Below are positions 51,125 to 62,149 of a DNA stretch of 64,000 bases, in pieces. Source of the stretch: Doryteuthis pealeii (lineage: Eukaryota > Mollusca > Cephalopoda > Myopsida > Loliginidae); assembly GCA_023376005.1 (NCBI GenBank), contig CM042148.1, forward strand, positions 66,469,098 through 66,533,097, read 5' to 3'. The notes beneath the pieces were generated by a model. The model did no database searches. It was given only the letters and a program-made list of their open reading frames with translations, and was not told the DNA's origin. Both the position numbers and the translations under genes were made by a program. How positions within the stretch are numbered: position 1 is the stretch's first letter; each line of letters starts with the position of its first letter.

Positions 51125-51780
51125 AAACAACCAGGAACCTCTGCGAACTATAGTATTTTGTTTGTTTGCTGTTTTTTTTTTCTTGTTTTTTCTTCTTCTG
51201 CTGAATAAAGAGGATCCTTATCCCTTTTAAACTGAATTAGCCAACAGCAATTTCTGCGAAGAGTAAGGGTTCTTGCTTTTCTTTTCTTTCTTTTCTTTCT
51301 TTTCTTTCTTGTGTTTTCATTTTTTTTCTTTTTTAAACATTGAAGTAATTAAATGAAGATTGTATCTTCGACTTGTTTAATCTTGAAGAATCTCAGCAAG
51401 CATCTTGTTTTTACCGATAAGGTAATCTTGTTAGAAAACAAGATAACAGAGACCTTGCATGATCATGACTTTTCCCAAGGACAGCTCATAGATTTTTTTT
51501 TGGGCAGGCGAAAAAGAAAAAAAAGAGTCTCTTGTTTCTCTTTGAATTGCGAAGTAGAATCTTCACGCATTTATGGATTCCAGCAATTGTTGTATGGAGA
51601 AGTTAGAGAATTATAAAACCCCTATCTCACCTCCAAGCCAGTGGAATATCTATTTGGTTTTTGGTCTTTTTAGCTTAAAGAAAGTTGCTAACATATACGA
51701 GGGTTGTATAATACCATCACAGTCTCTAGGAATTGGACACGCTGACCCGAATGAAAATACTGGTTGGTTTGTTGGTTATT
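51125..51780. other. Unassigned stretch with an 87-codon frame
   Basis: The plus-strand frame from 51353 (starts MKIVSSTCLILKNLSKHLVF, includes DKVILLENKITETLHDHDF) has mixed composition. The mirrored sequence at 56519-56737 keeps most of it, but with a changed start and a one-residue deletion. No family recognised and no splice or promoter context. The mirror copy is not independent evidence. Confidence 0.3.
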
Positions 51781-51782
51781 TT

Positions 51783-52258
51783 TAATGGCATGTAAACCCT
51801 TATGGGTTATTTAATGCAAAATCTTGTTTTTGGTATATATGGATTTTTAAGCGAATAGTTTTAGATAAATAATTTATTTTCAAATGCTTTATAAATTGGT
51901 AGAAATAAAAAATTGAAGTTGGCGGAGTGCCTATTGTTGGTATCAGTCAGATAGCGAGGGAGTCTATTCCCTTTTCCCTAGTTTGTTCTGCGTTTGAGGT
52001 GGGGTCCCACGCCTACTATTAATGGCATATCAACCCTTATGGGTTATTTAATGCCAAGTCTTGTTTTTGGTATATATAATTTTTTAAGCGAATAATTTTA
52101 GATAAATAATTTATTTTCAAATGCTTTATAAACTGATTGAAATAAAAAAGTGAAGTAGGCGGAGTGACCTATTGTTGGTATCAACCAGACAGCGAGGGAG
52201 TCTATCCCCTTTTCACTAGTTTGTTCTGCGTTTGAGGTGGGGTCCCACGCCTACTATC
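51783..52258. repeat. Tandem duplication, unit about 238 bp
   Basis: Units 51783-52019 and 52020-52258 both run from AATGGCATRTMAACCCTTATG through AAGCGAATA, TTTCAAATGCTTTATAAA, AGCGAGGGAGTCTAT and TTTGAGGTGGGGTCCCACGCC. Each unit joins a B-type tail to an S1-type 3' part. The second unit continues into the full S1 variant. Confidence 0.85.
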
Positions 52259-52372
52259 AGCTCTCCATTTTACCGCACATGTCCAAGCTGTCCTACGAAT
52301 TCGTTGATTTGGCGAGGGTCGCTATCGAGCCCGGAACCTTGTGGTTCCGAGGTTTCATTAATTTGACTAGTA
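52140..52372 (-). repeat. S1-variant SINE
   Basis: Reverse copy of the element at 6235-6453: GCCTACTATCAGCTCTCC, TTTTACCGCACATGTCC, GGCGAGGGTCGCTATCGAG and CCTTGTGGTTCCGAGG. Confidence 0.75.
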
Positions 52373-52374
52373 CA

Positions 52375-52770
52375 AAAATAAAAAACGCCCTCCAGGCGAT
52401 GTAAAAATAGATTTTTGAAACATATTGCCTAAGGGGTGGGAGTAAAAAACTCAATGCCAGCGAGTTTGTACCCTACGTAAGTAAAATCATCAAATTCATT
52501 AAAGGATTAAAAATAAAACAATTTGAAATGTAAACTTTAAATATGTATTAAAATAAAACAAACTATATATAGATATATAATACCAGTCATGTATTTATTA
52601 AAACTTGTTTTAAAAAACAATGAGGACTGTCTAATGTTGCATGTTCAAATTTTCAGTGTATTTATTCTATGTTATGAAGATTTTGGGTAATGTGACGTAA
52701 GCAGTGACGTAATTTTTGTTACAGACAAAAACCGGAAGCGAATCTCTATTATTAATTAACTTGATGTGTA
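52375..52770. repeat. TTACGTCACA-type element
   Basis: It runs from AAAAACGCCCTCCAGGCG to AGCGAATCTCTATTATTAAT. Near-identical to 5840-6235 in reverse. Confidence 0.75.
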
Positions 52771-52799
52771 ATTATAAATTGGTAGAATTAATGAACTAT

Positions 52800-53600
52800 T
52801 GGTTTACCATCCGTCACCACCTTCTAGCACCTATATGATATAAAGGGTTGGTGTTTGCCATAAGAGGAATTTGAAGAATACGATCGGGACAATCATATAG
52901 TTGCTAAGGCTTGACATGATCAGCCGATTGATCGAGTCGGGCCTCTCCGACTGCCCGTATAGCCCAAGTAAGGGCCGAAGTAGAGTTTTGCACATCACGG
53001 GACCACTTAGTACCAAGGTCATAGGAGCCCTGCCCGTGGGGCTTTAAAATACACCAATTGAGAATACACCCATTGAGGAGTAATAAATCTTCAATGGGAC
53101 CACCTGTTGACCGTGGGTGGCGACCCGTGATGCCTAAGGACGGAATCCTGGGCGATAAGCAGTCCATGATATGCAACACTCCACTTAGACCCTTACTTAG
53201 GCTAGACGGGCCGTCGGAGAGGCCCCTTCTAATTAATCGGCTGGTCATGTCAAGCCCTAGGACCAATGTGATAGCCCTTATGGCAAACCCCAACCCTTTT
53301 CATCATATGGGTGCTAGAAGGTGGGGCTGAGGGTCTTCATGCCTTGGGAATGACGTTAAACTCTATCTGATGGTGAGGTTCCCGTTTTGGAGGTTTGGGG
53401 AATGTGGAGCACCCCTTTATCACCATTGTTCACAGGTGCATTGTGACCGGAGTGGTAGTGCCTGTTAAAGTCCCATCTATGGGCTAAATAGTAAAATGTG
53501 TTTATAAAAAAATTGAGTATCCATTAAGAATTAATTTATTTCGAAACTTTGTTCAATAAGGTTGATATGCCGTAAAACAAACCAAACCAAATCAAACCAA
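52800..53600 (-). repeat. Family B repeat pair
   Basis: A full B unit (53600 down to about 53080) plus an inverted partial B unit (52805-53040), joined at CCATTGAGGAGTAATAAATC. Same architecture as 5030-5815. Confidence 0.85.
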
Positions 53601-53904
53601 GGTCATTGACCGCTCAGCCACCACAATCCTGTCCTCAGGAATTACGGGTCGCCACCCACGGCCAATAAATGGCGATGTGATTGGCGACGAGCTTTTCAGA
53701 TATAAAATATCATCAGACTTCAGATTTACTTAAGGTGGGTATTATCAAAACGTTTACAGCAGTAGGATGTGACACAAGATCACAAGAAAGGGCATCAAGC
53801 GAGGATCGAACTCGCTATTCATTAATTATGGATCTCGGGAGGGACTCAATAAAAACACAATATTCTAAATCGGTAATCAAACAATATAGCATATTATATA
53901 ATTT

Positions 53905-53959
53905 ATTATATTATATATATATATATAGTGTGTGTGTGTGTGTGTGTGTTTGTGTGTGT
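53905..53959. repeat. (TA)n(GT)n microsatellite
   Basis: Reverse complement of the tract at 4558-4645. Confidence 0.95.
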
Positions 53960-54417
53960 CTGCATGTGTGTAAATATGTATAAAGCTTTGAAAAAACAAG
54001 AAAAATATATCAAAGATTGACATTTAAAAAGCCGACGCTAAAGCGTTTCAGTTTTAATTAAACCATCAACAGGCCTCAACTGGGTTAATCTTAATCATAA
54101 TGTTTCGTCATTTAATCATGAAGGCGATCTAGTCGTGTTAAATAATTTAGGGCTCAATGTCTTAGTACTTGACAGTGACATGTTTTACGTGTTACTCAGG
54201 CATACTCTCAGAGATTACGATCAGATAAGAATACATAAAAACACCATTAGATAGACGACTGCAGTGATTATTCATACGCGTAAAAACTACAATTTATACT
54301 AATAAAGCATCTTAGAAAATTCGACATGGGTAGAGAGGGCACAATTTTTTTAAACAATTAGATATGTTAATGTCACTCTATTTTCATAAATAGTCACATA
54401 TTGACATTTTACTTTGG

Positions 54418-54466
54418 CACACCACACCACACACACACACACACCATATATATATATATATATAAT
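54418..54466. repeat. (CA)n(TA)n tract at the fold
   Basis: Left of it the sequence is the reverse complement of the 4.2-4.4 kb region; right of it, direct 4.65 kb sequence. Confidence 0.85.
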
Positions 54467-54719
54467 AAGCGTATATTCCATGCTCGTATAATAACTTTCC
54501 TAGATGTGTATTTGTGATTAACATCTAATACTGTATTTACGTTCTCAACCCTAGAACACTTACATCCTACTTAGTAAAATTGAGATAGTCTAGTATCAGT
54601 ATTTTTTTGATCTTCTGATATAGCTCGTCGCCAATCACATCCCATTTATTGCCGAGGTGGCGACCCGTAATTCCTGAGGACAGGATTGTGGTGGCTGAGC
54701 GGTCAATGACCTTGTTTAT

Positions 54720-55450
54720 TTGGTTTGTTTGTTTTACGGCATATCAACCTTATTGAACAAAGTTTCAAATAAATTAATTCTTAATGGATACAATTTTATA
54801 ACACATTTATACTATTTACCATAGATGGGACTTTAAACAGGTTCTACCACTCCGTCACATGGAGAACAATTGTGATTAAAGGGTGCTCACATTCCCCAAA
54901 CCTTCCAAAACGGAACCTCACCATCAGATAGAGAAACGTCATTCCCAAGGCATGAAGACCTCAGCCCCCAACCTAGCACCCATATGATGAAAAAGGGTTG
55001 GGTTGCCATAAGGCTAGTCACATTCTCCTAGGCTTGACATGACATTAATTAAGGGGCCTCTCCGACGGCCCGTCTAGCCTAAGTTAAAGTGAGTGTTGCA
55101 TATCATGGACTGCTTATCGCCTGGATTCCGTCCTTAGCATCACGGTCGTCGCCACCCACGTCAACAGGTGGCCATTGAAGATTTCTACTGCCTCAATGGT
55201 ATTCAATTGGTGTATTTAAAAGCCCACGGGCAGGGCTCCTATGACCTTGGTACTAAGTGTCCCGTGATGTGCAAAACTCTACTTCGGCCCTTACTTGGGC
55301 TATACGGGCAGTCGGAGAGGCCCGACTCGATCAATCGGCTGATCATGTCAAGCCTTAGCAACTATGATTGTCCCGATCAATTCTTCAAATTCCTCTTATG
55401 GCAAACACCAACCTCTTTATATCATATTGATGCTAGAGGGTGACGGTTAT
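54720..55450 (+). repeat. Family B repeat pair, right-arm mirror, degraded
   Basis: Same order as 5030-5815 with about one small deletion per 10-15 bp. Confidence 0.8.
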
Positions 55451-55839
55451 GGTAAATAATTAACTCAAGTTATTTAATTAAATTCGCCTTCGGTTTTTGT
55501 CTGTAACAAAAATACGTCACTGCTTACGTCACATTACCCAAAATCTTCATAACATAGAATAAATACTTTTGAAATGAACAACATTAGACAGTCCATCATT
55601 GTTTTAAAACAAGTTTTAATATACATGACTTATATATTATATATATATTTAGTTTGTTTTTTAAGTTACATTTCAAATTGTTTTATTTTTAATCCTTATG
55701 AATAATTTGATGATTTTAACTTACGAGGGTACAAAACTGGCATTGAGTTTTTTACTCCCACTTAGGCAATATGTTTCAAAAATCTATTTTACATCGCCTG
55801 GAGGGCGTTTTTTATTTTTACTAGTCAATTAATAAACCT

Positions 55840-56355
55840 CGAAACCACAAGGTTATACGGACCTCGCCAAATCACAAATTAGGACAGCTGGACATGTGGT
55901 ATAATGAGATTCGTGGGACCACCACCTCAAATCAGAACAAACTAGTGAAAAGGAAAAAACTCCCTCGCTTTCTGTATTTACCAATAAAGGTCACTCCGCC
56001 TATTTCAAACTTTTAAAGAATTAAAATAAATATAGTTCTCTAAAATTATTCGCTTAAAAAATTATAATATACCAAAAACAAGACTTGGCATTAAATAACC
56101 CATAAGGGTTGATATGCCATTAAATAGTAGGCGTGGGACCCACCTCAAACGCAGAACAAACTAGGAAAAGGGAATAGACCCCGCTATCTGACTGATACAA
56201 CATAGGAGCCACTCCGCCAACTTCAATTTTTATTTCTACCAATTTAAAGCATTTGAAAATAATTATTTATCTAAAACTATTCGCTTAAAAATCATATACC
56301 AAAACAACTATTTTATTTATTAAATAACCCATGGTTACATGCCATTAAAAAAAAT
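55840..56355 (+). repeat. S1-variant SINE and tandem units, right-arm mirror
   Basis: Mirror of 51783-52372. Two CCATTAA-ended units are still recognisable (about 55920-56125 and 56126-56350). Confidence 0.75.
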
Positions 56356-56978
56356 AACCACAAACCAACCAGTATTTTCATTCGGTCAGCGTGTCCAATT
56401 CCTAGAGACTGTGATGGTATTATACAACCCTCGTATATGTTAGCAACTTCTTAAGCTAAAAACCAAACCAAAAAAATGATACTCTGGCTTGGAGGTGAGA
56501 TAGGGGTTTTATAATTCTCTAATTTTCTCTATACACAATTGCTGGAATCCATAAATGCGTGAAGATTCTACTTCGCAATTCAAAAGAGAACAAGAGACTC
56601 TTTTTTTCTTTTCGCCTGCCAAAAAAAAAATCTATGAGCCCTTGGGAAAAGTCATGATCATGCAAGGTCTCTGTTATTTTGTTTTCTAACAAGATTACCT
56701 TATCGGTAAAAACAAGATGCTTGCTGAGATCTCTCAAGATTAAACAAGTCGAAGAACAATCTTCATTTAATACTTCAATGTTTAAAAAAGAAAAAAATGA
56801 AACACAAGAAAGAAAAAGAAAGAAAAGAAAGAAAAGAAAAGCAAGAACCTTACTCTTCGCAGAAATTGCTGTTGAATCAGTTTAAAAGGGATCCTCTTTT
56901 TCAGCAGAAGAAAAAAACAAGAAAAAAAACAGCAAACAAACAAAATACTATAGTTCGCAGAGTTCTGGTTGTTTATTA

Positions 56979-57304
56979 CCGTATTACGCACGAATATAAG
57001 ACGCACTTTCAGCAGGCCAGATTCAGGAAAAAAATGTTTTTAGTGTATTTAAACATATATTCTTGAAAAACAGTCTAGCTGTGCATTACACAAGCAGAAA
57101 CATAGCTTGATTATAACAATACCAGCATTAAAATAAGGATGCATGGAGTTTAGAGTAGGTAAAAGTAGTACTTAGCGTAATCAGGGTTAGTGAGCATCAT
57201 AGAGATGATTAGCCTAGGCATACGGGAAGTTTCAAACGATGTATAAGACGCAGGTCAATTTTTTAGCCAAAATTTTGGGAAAAAGTGCGTCAAATACGAT
57301 AATT
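56979..57304. mobile_element. MITE, right-arm mirror
   Basis: TTACCGTATTACGCACG to AAAGTGCGTCAAATACGATAA; mirror of 50798-51124. Confidence 0.7.
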
Positions 57305-57399
57305 ACAATTTTCCCGATATTGAAATAAATCCATAAATTGAAATTGCATTTGCGTTACATTAACGAATAAACTAGAGTAAATAATCTATTAATAATGGA

Positions 57400-57850
57400 G
57401 ATTGTATGTATTTCTGTCTGTAACAAAATACGTCATAGCTCTACGTCACAGCTTACGTCACAATATTCTTATGCTATATACACCCAAAAATTTGAGTAAG
57501 CATTTTTAAAAATTGTTTTTTCACTCTCGTCCATTTTTTTTTTTACAGTAACAAAAAGTTAACTAAAAAGTTTACAAATGAATAAATACCTACGCTTTTG
57601 TGGAAAATTGATGTGGAAAATATTCAAAATAATTGTTATTTATTACATGCATGCAACATTTTATTTGAGAGGGACGGGGCTCAGTTTTCATTTCAAATTG
57701 TTTTATTTATTTATTTTTTACTCCTTTAATAAATATGAGGATTTTGCTTACCTGTGATACAAACCCTCTGACATTGAATTTTTAACTCCCACCCTCTCAG
57801 GCAATGTCTTTCAAAAATTAATTTTACGACGCCCGGGGGTGTTTTCTGTT
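57400..57850. repeat. TTACGTCACA-type element, right-arm mirror
   Basis: Mirror of 50256-50710. Confidence 0.7.
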
Positions 57851-58027
57851 GCTAGTTTATATAAACAACGAATAAGTTCGATTATTAACTTTATAAAGAT
57901 CTACTAAAAAACTATATACTTATGGCATTGGATAAATGAAAAATGTAAACCTATACTCAAAGAAGAAATACAAATCTCTAGTACCGGATATGTTAGAAAC
58001 ATGGTGTAACTATTAAGCTGTAAATAT

Positions 58028-58318
58028 TGTTACGATTTTATGGGTCATCCTTTAGGCTTTAACCAAGACCGCTTGTCCAGCATAAATCCTTGGTAAAGAA
58101 TCCTTTGGTTGTTCCTTGGTGCTCTTCAATATTGCAAGTCCTTCGTCAATAATTGCAAATGGATGTCTCTCAGTATCAGTGTTTTAAGTAGTCAACCAGC
58201 TTCGCATTCGGGCTGTTGATTGGCTGAGGTTTAAACTACGTGACCTCGCTTAGTTTATAAATTTAAGTGGTGCATTGTAGCACGTCTTATATGCCACGAA
58301 TAATCCAACAATTATTTT
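58028..58318 (-). repeat. Family C repeat, right-arm mirror
   Basis: Mirror of 49790-50070. Small changes include GCTTTAACCAAGACC in place of the GCTTCAAGCAAGAGC consensus. Confidence 0.85.
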
Positions 58319-58781
58319 ATACTAATTCATCAGTTTTTATCAGGCACCAGGATTTTATTTAAATCAATATCGCTGGAGAGTATCTAAGCTAAATCGGGAG
58401 TGCTGACAATTTAATTCAAAATGCCTACTAGTAAGGATACAGATGGATTGGGGATAAAAAAAAAATACACTGGAAACTGTGCAAAGGATTCGAGTGTAGT
58501 TGACGAATTCGCACAAGGACAAGACTGATTTTTAAAAGACGGTGGAAAATTGTCTAAAATTTCACGGCACACTGTGACCAGCCTATTTAGGCTAAATCGG
58601 ACACGGTAGATATGTTCTCCATTAAAAGTAGGTAAAACTGAAGTTTTAATTTAAAATAAGGTGAATTTTACGTTAAAATAAATTTTTTAGAGCGTTCAGC
58701 TGAGCTTAAGACGTTTGTCTTTATTACTATGAACTAAACGGAGACTACATTATTAAATAATGATAGAGGCATGAATCAAAG

Positions 58782-58784
<3 letters not shown>

Positions 58785-58846
<62 letters not shown>

Positions 58847-58848
58847 AA
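58785..58848. repeat. (AT)n microsatellite
   Basis: Longer than its mirror at 49270. Confidence 0.9.
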
Positions 58849-58944
58849 TTTCGCTAACTAAGCTTAAAGGCAAGCTCTCATATAAAAAAAGGATGGCAGC
58901 CTTTACATATATATATGTAATTTATCATTATAATACTCCTCCCA

Positions 58945-59059
58945 GCCTCTAGGTGACGATGGCCAGTGGTTATGAGATGATAAATTGCTCGAGTTTCATC
59001 CAGGCTGAAAGTAGCCTGCAAATGTCTAGCCATTAAAGAACGTGATACGTCAAAACAAG

Positions 59060-59060
<1 letters not shown>
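58945..59060 (+). repeat. Family D SINE, right-arm mirror
   Basis: GGTGACGATGGCCAGTGG (one base lost from GGCCGAGTGG) then ATTGCTCGAGTTTCATCCAGG and ACGTGATACGTCAAAAC. Confidence 0.75.
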
Positions 59061-59106
<46 letters not shown>

Positions 59107-59146
59107 CGGTGTCATACTATATAATATATATATATATATATATATC
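59060..59146. repeat. (AT)n microsatellites
   Basis: Two AT tracts separated by GATCGGTGTCATAC. The left arm has a full D hairpin here, so about 200 bp differ between arms. Confidence 0.85.
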
Positions 59147-59159
59147 AACACGTCCATTC

Positions 59160-59372
59160 GTGGTGAGGTCTTTGTCATCATTCTGGCAGGTCTTCTGTGA
59201 GGCATTCAGAATCCGCGCAGAGCCAATTGATGTAGATCTTTTTTGGTTGGCCCACACTGGTGTGCCAATATGTATGTGGCCACAAAAGAACGTCATATGA
59301 GTTCGTCCTAAGTGACGTTCTTCTGTGAACACCAACCCAAGCGAATTTAATCAGATGTTTCCCACTCAACAA
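59160..59372 (-). pseudogene. LINE ORF2 C-terminal fragment, right-arm mirror
   Basis: Minus strand: YDVLLWPHTYWHTSVGQPKK and YINWLCADSECL; mirror of 48480-48690. Confidence 0.6.
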
Positions 59373-59546
59373 ATGGACATGTCATGTTATCTGTACATTT
59401 TTCTGTCCCTTCTTTTGTGGCTTGTCAAGCAATTTGAAAACTTTTTAAAAACTTTCTAAAAATAAATTTTTCACAATAACATTTTTCCTTCATAATAAGC
59501 TAAGAATCCATTTCACGTAATTTTTTAGATGAGGCTTGATTCTTAG

Positions 59547-59796
59547 TGTTATTTGGATTGTTCGGACTATTGTCCTCATCTTCATTGTTATCTGTACAAA
59601 GTTTCGGCTGATGTGCCCTCCGGCCTTCTTCAGGTATTTCAGAAGGCTCCAGAGTTCGAAAAGAAGGTTCTCGATTCCGAAAAGAAGGTTTCCGAGTTCG
59701 AGAAATACCTGAAGAAGGCCGGAGAGCACATCGACCGAAACGTTGTACAGATAACAATGAAGATAAGGACAATAGTCCGAATAATCCAAATAATAC
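59547..59796. repeat. Family E fold-back dimer, right-arm mirror
   Basis: Arms as at 48036-48290. The central unit array differs slightly (three 21-bp units: AGAAGGCTCCAGAGTTCGA and so on). Confidence 0.88.
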
Positions 59797-59903
59797 TTGA
59801 GAATAATTAAAAAAATAAATAGCCTAAGAAATATTCCTTTTTGTCTTATCATCTCGTTTCGTTTATCGCATCTACCTAGCTATCTATCAATATATTCGCT
59901 TGG

Positions 59904-59905
<2 letters not shown>

Positions 59906-59953
<48 letters not shown>
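59906..59953. repeat. (AT)n microsatellite, right-arm mirror
   Basis: AT loop between TTCGCTTGGATTAT and GATCCAAGCGAATT. Confidence 0.9.
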
Positions 59954-59955
<2 letters not shown>

Positions 59956-60074
59956 CCAAGCGAATTCAACCAGAAGACGGTTTTTACTCAACAAATGGAC
60001 ATGTCATTTTTATCAGTACATTTTTACGCTCCTTCATTTGTAGCTTGTCACACTCTTTGAAAACTTTTTGTTTG

Positions 60075-60420
60075 TTTGTTTATTGGTTTTAACGGCATAT
60101 CAACCCGTCTGGGGTTATGTCATGCCTAACGGTTAAGAAGTTATACATATCGTGTATTTATATTTATACTTTTTAGTAATTGGTTTTAAAAATGTGTTAG
60201 CGTTATTGGGGATTATATTGTATGGTATTGATTTGTTTCATGTCTATATTCTATGGTATAATTTTATTTCCCTCAAATAAGAATGTCCTCCATGTTGACA
60301 TTTTCAAACAGATCTTTCGTATTGTTTGCTTTAAAAGCTTTCTAAAACATATTTACGCAAGACCTTTTTGCTAATAACTATTAATTAAGGTCAAAATGCG
60401 TTTAGGACAATTCAAAAACA
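60075..60420 (-). pseudogene. Jockey-type LINE 3' end, right-arm mirror
   Basis: AACGGCATATCAACCCGTCTG opens the mirror of 47450-47775. Confidence 0.65.
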
Positions 60421-60539
60421 CGTGACATTTATAAAGAATCAGCTCATGTGTAAGCTCTTATGTAGACCAAGTATAGAGATGATTACAGTATGGGAACTTA
60501 TAATTAAAAAGGCTAGATTAGATTAGATTAGATTAGAAT

Positions 60540-60700
60540 AATGTATAATAATAAAGATGAAGACAATAGTCCGAATAGTCCATATAATACAATTTACCAA
60601 GCCTTATCTTAGAAATTCGACAAGAAACACCTGAACATCGACCGAAAGGTTGTGTAGTTAATAATAAAGATGAGGATAATAGTCCGAATAATCCAAATAA
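60540..60700 (+). repeat. Family E 3' ends, right-arm mirror
   Basis: AAGACAATAGTCCGAATAGTCC and GAGGATAATAGTCCGAATAAT; mirror of 47156-47315. Confidence 0.75.
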
Positions 60701-60702
60701 TG

Positions 60703-60935
60703 GAGGACACTGCTGGAGAAGCAAGGACGAGCTCGTAAGCGACGTACTACTGTGGAAGCCAGCACATGGGCACGCTAATGTGGGCCGCCCAGCCAAGACC
60801 TACATTGACCAATTATGTAGGGATGCTGGCTGCTGCGCGGAGGAGCTCTCAGAGTCGATGAATGATAGGGAAGGTTGGTGAGAGATCGTCATGGATATCC
60901 GTGCAAACTGCGCGACATGATGATGATGATCTCAT
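60703..60935 (+). pseudogene. LINE ORF2 C-terminal fragment with (ATG)n tail, best copy
   Basis: One frame reads WRSKDELVSDVLLWKPAHGH, ANVGRPAKTYIDQLCRDAGC and CAEELSESMNDREGW before a stop. It then passes through GTCATGGATATCCGTGCAAA to CGCGACATGATGATGATGATC. This is the cleanest example in the window of the DVLLW...GRPAKTYIDQLC...DREGW LINE C terminus. It starts abruptly after a family E tail, so it is 5'-truncated. Confidence 0.7.
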
Positions 60936-62149
60936 AAATTCAACGAAATAAGTGTACAAGATTGATTGATTTTAACAGCATGTCAACCCGGTGGATTATA
61001 AGTTATCTCATCTTTAAAAATAATGTCTAATTTGTTTATTGTTTTCCGGACCCTGTTTTCCTGGCCATTTTTTAATATGAAGATTGTACATAATCATGAG
61101 ACTCTCGAACTACATTACACCAAACTTGCGTATGAATATACATTTTCATAAGTATTTGTGAGTTAAAAATGTAATGCTTTTTTTTTAATGGTTTAATTTG
61201 TTGTTGAGTCCATTGGGAGTGTATTTATCTATCTATTCTATACATATATAAAGGGCAGTTGTGTGAATCTGCATGTCAGGAGGAAACTTCGAAAATAAAA
61301 CAATTAACGATAAAGTAAATATATATACACATTAAATATCACCAGGGCTTCGTTTTTGAGCAAAAATAATGAAGATTTGATTTATATTCATGGAGATATA
61401 TTTATTTTTTTTAATTTAAATGATAACAACGTGGATTTTTTTTTTTTTTTTTGCACTTAGTATTAAATAGGGGACATTAATTCTTCTTTTCAGAGTGGCT
61501 GGATCAAGGCAAGGTCTTTTTAACATAGGATTTTAATAGGGCCTCCTGCGAGGATCCAACCCGTGATTCAGCAACAATGGATCTGCAAGACTACCTTCTT
61601 TATCCCTCCCCCTTCCTCTACCTAGGCGACGCCGGGTAGCCGCTTCTAGTTTATCATAATGAAATTAGCGTCTCTGAGGCGGAAATATTGTTCTACTGTC
61701 TTATTTTAAGTATCTTGTCTTAACAAAAGCAAGGCAAGATTCTTGTAGATGAGTGTACAGTTTTAAACAAGCATCGATACTTACATGATTCTCCTAAAGG
61801 TCGAGATATCAAAGGAGCTTATGTGATACGTGCCGTTATACGAAATTTGAAAAGGCAGAAGCAACATGAAATATTCATGTTGCATATCGGATAGATTCAT
61901 TAAATGCAAGAATTTACCAGAGATGTCTTAAAAGCTTTGGAAAAGTGACTTCCGGTTACGAGATACGCAATGGATATGTCTAATTGAATTTTACGATAGC
62001 TTTTGTTTGAATGATGCCGTGGGAAAATTCGTGACAGAGATGAATTCAAATCATCCAAAAGTTCTCATTCATCAGTTACTCTTGGAATCCTTACAGCCAT
62101 TTTTGATGTCAATCTAAAGTCTGACGTTTTCAGTTGGAATTCGCAGTAG

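Larger units (their letters stand above)
43909..54445 (+). repeat. Giant inverted repeat, left arm (about 10.5 kb)
   Basis: From TTTCCCCTATAAGAAAATGA at 43909 the arm returns as its reverse complement in 54466-64000. Anchors checked in order: 43980-44070/63841-63930, the S2 SINE at 44396/63516, the GAAA tract at 44950/62920, the LINE end at 46930/60930, the E palindrome at 48036/59796, the MITE at 50798/57304, the TTTTACCGATAAGG-like word near 51410/56710 and the B repeat at 52800/55450. Identity is high except in microsatellites and near the fold. The outer end may extend past the window's right edge. Confidence 0.95.
54110..56370. other. Error-rich zone around the palindrome fold
   Basis: 54133-54417 aligns to the reverse complement of 4168-4387 at roughly 70 percent. 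54467-54620 aligns directly to 4646-4930 at similar quality. 54620-56370 aligns directly to 4930-6500 with frequent one- to three-base deletions (for example GGCTTGACATGACATTAATT missing CAGCCG). The orientation changes inside 54418-54466, a (CA)n(TA)n tract. Confidence 0.8.

Noticed and set aside
51353..56737. Conservation of the DKVILLENKITETLHDHDF frame as evidence for a gene
   Set aside because: The two occurrences are mirror copies of one palindrome and therefore not independent.
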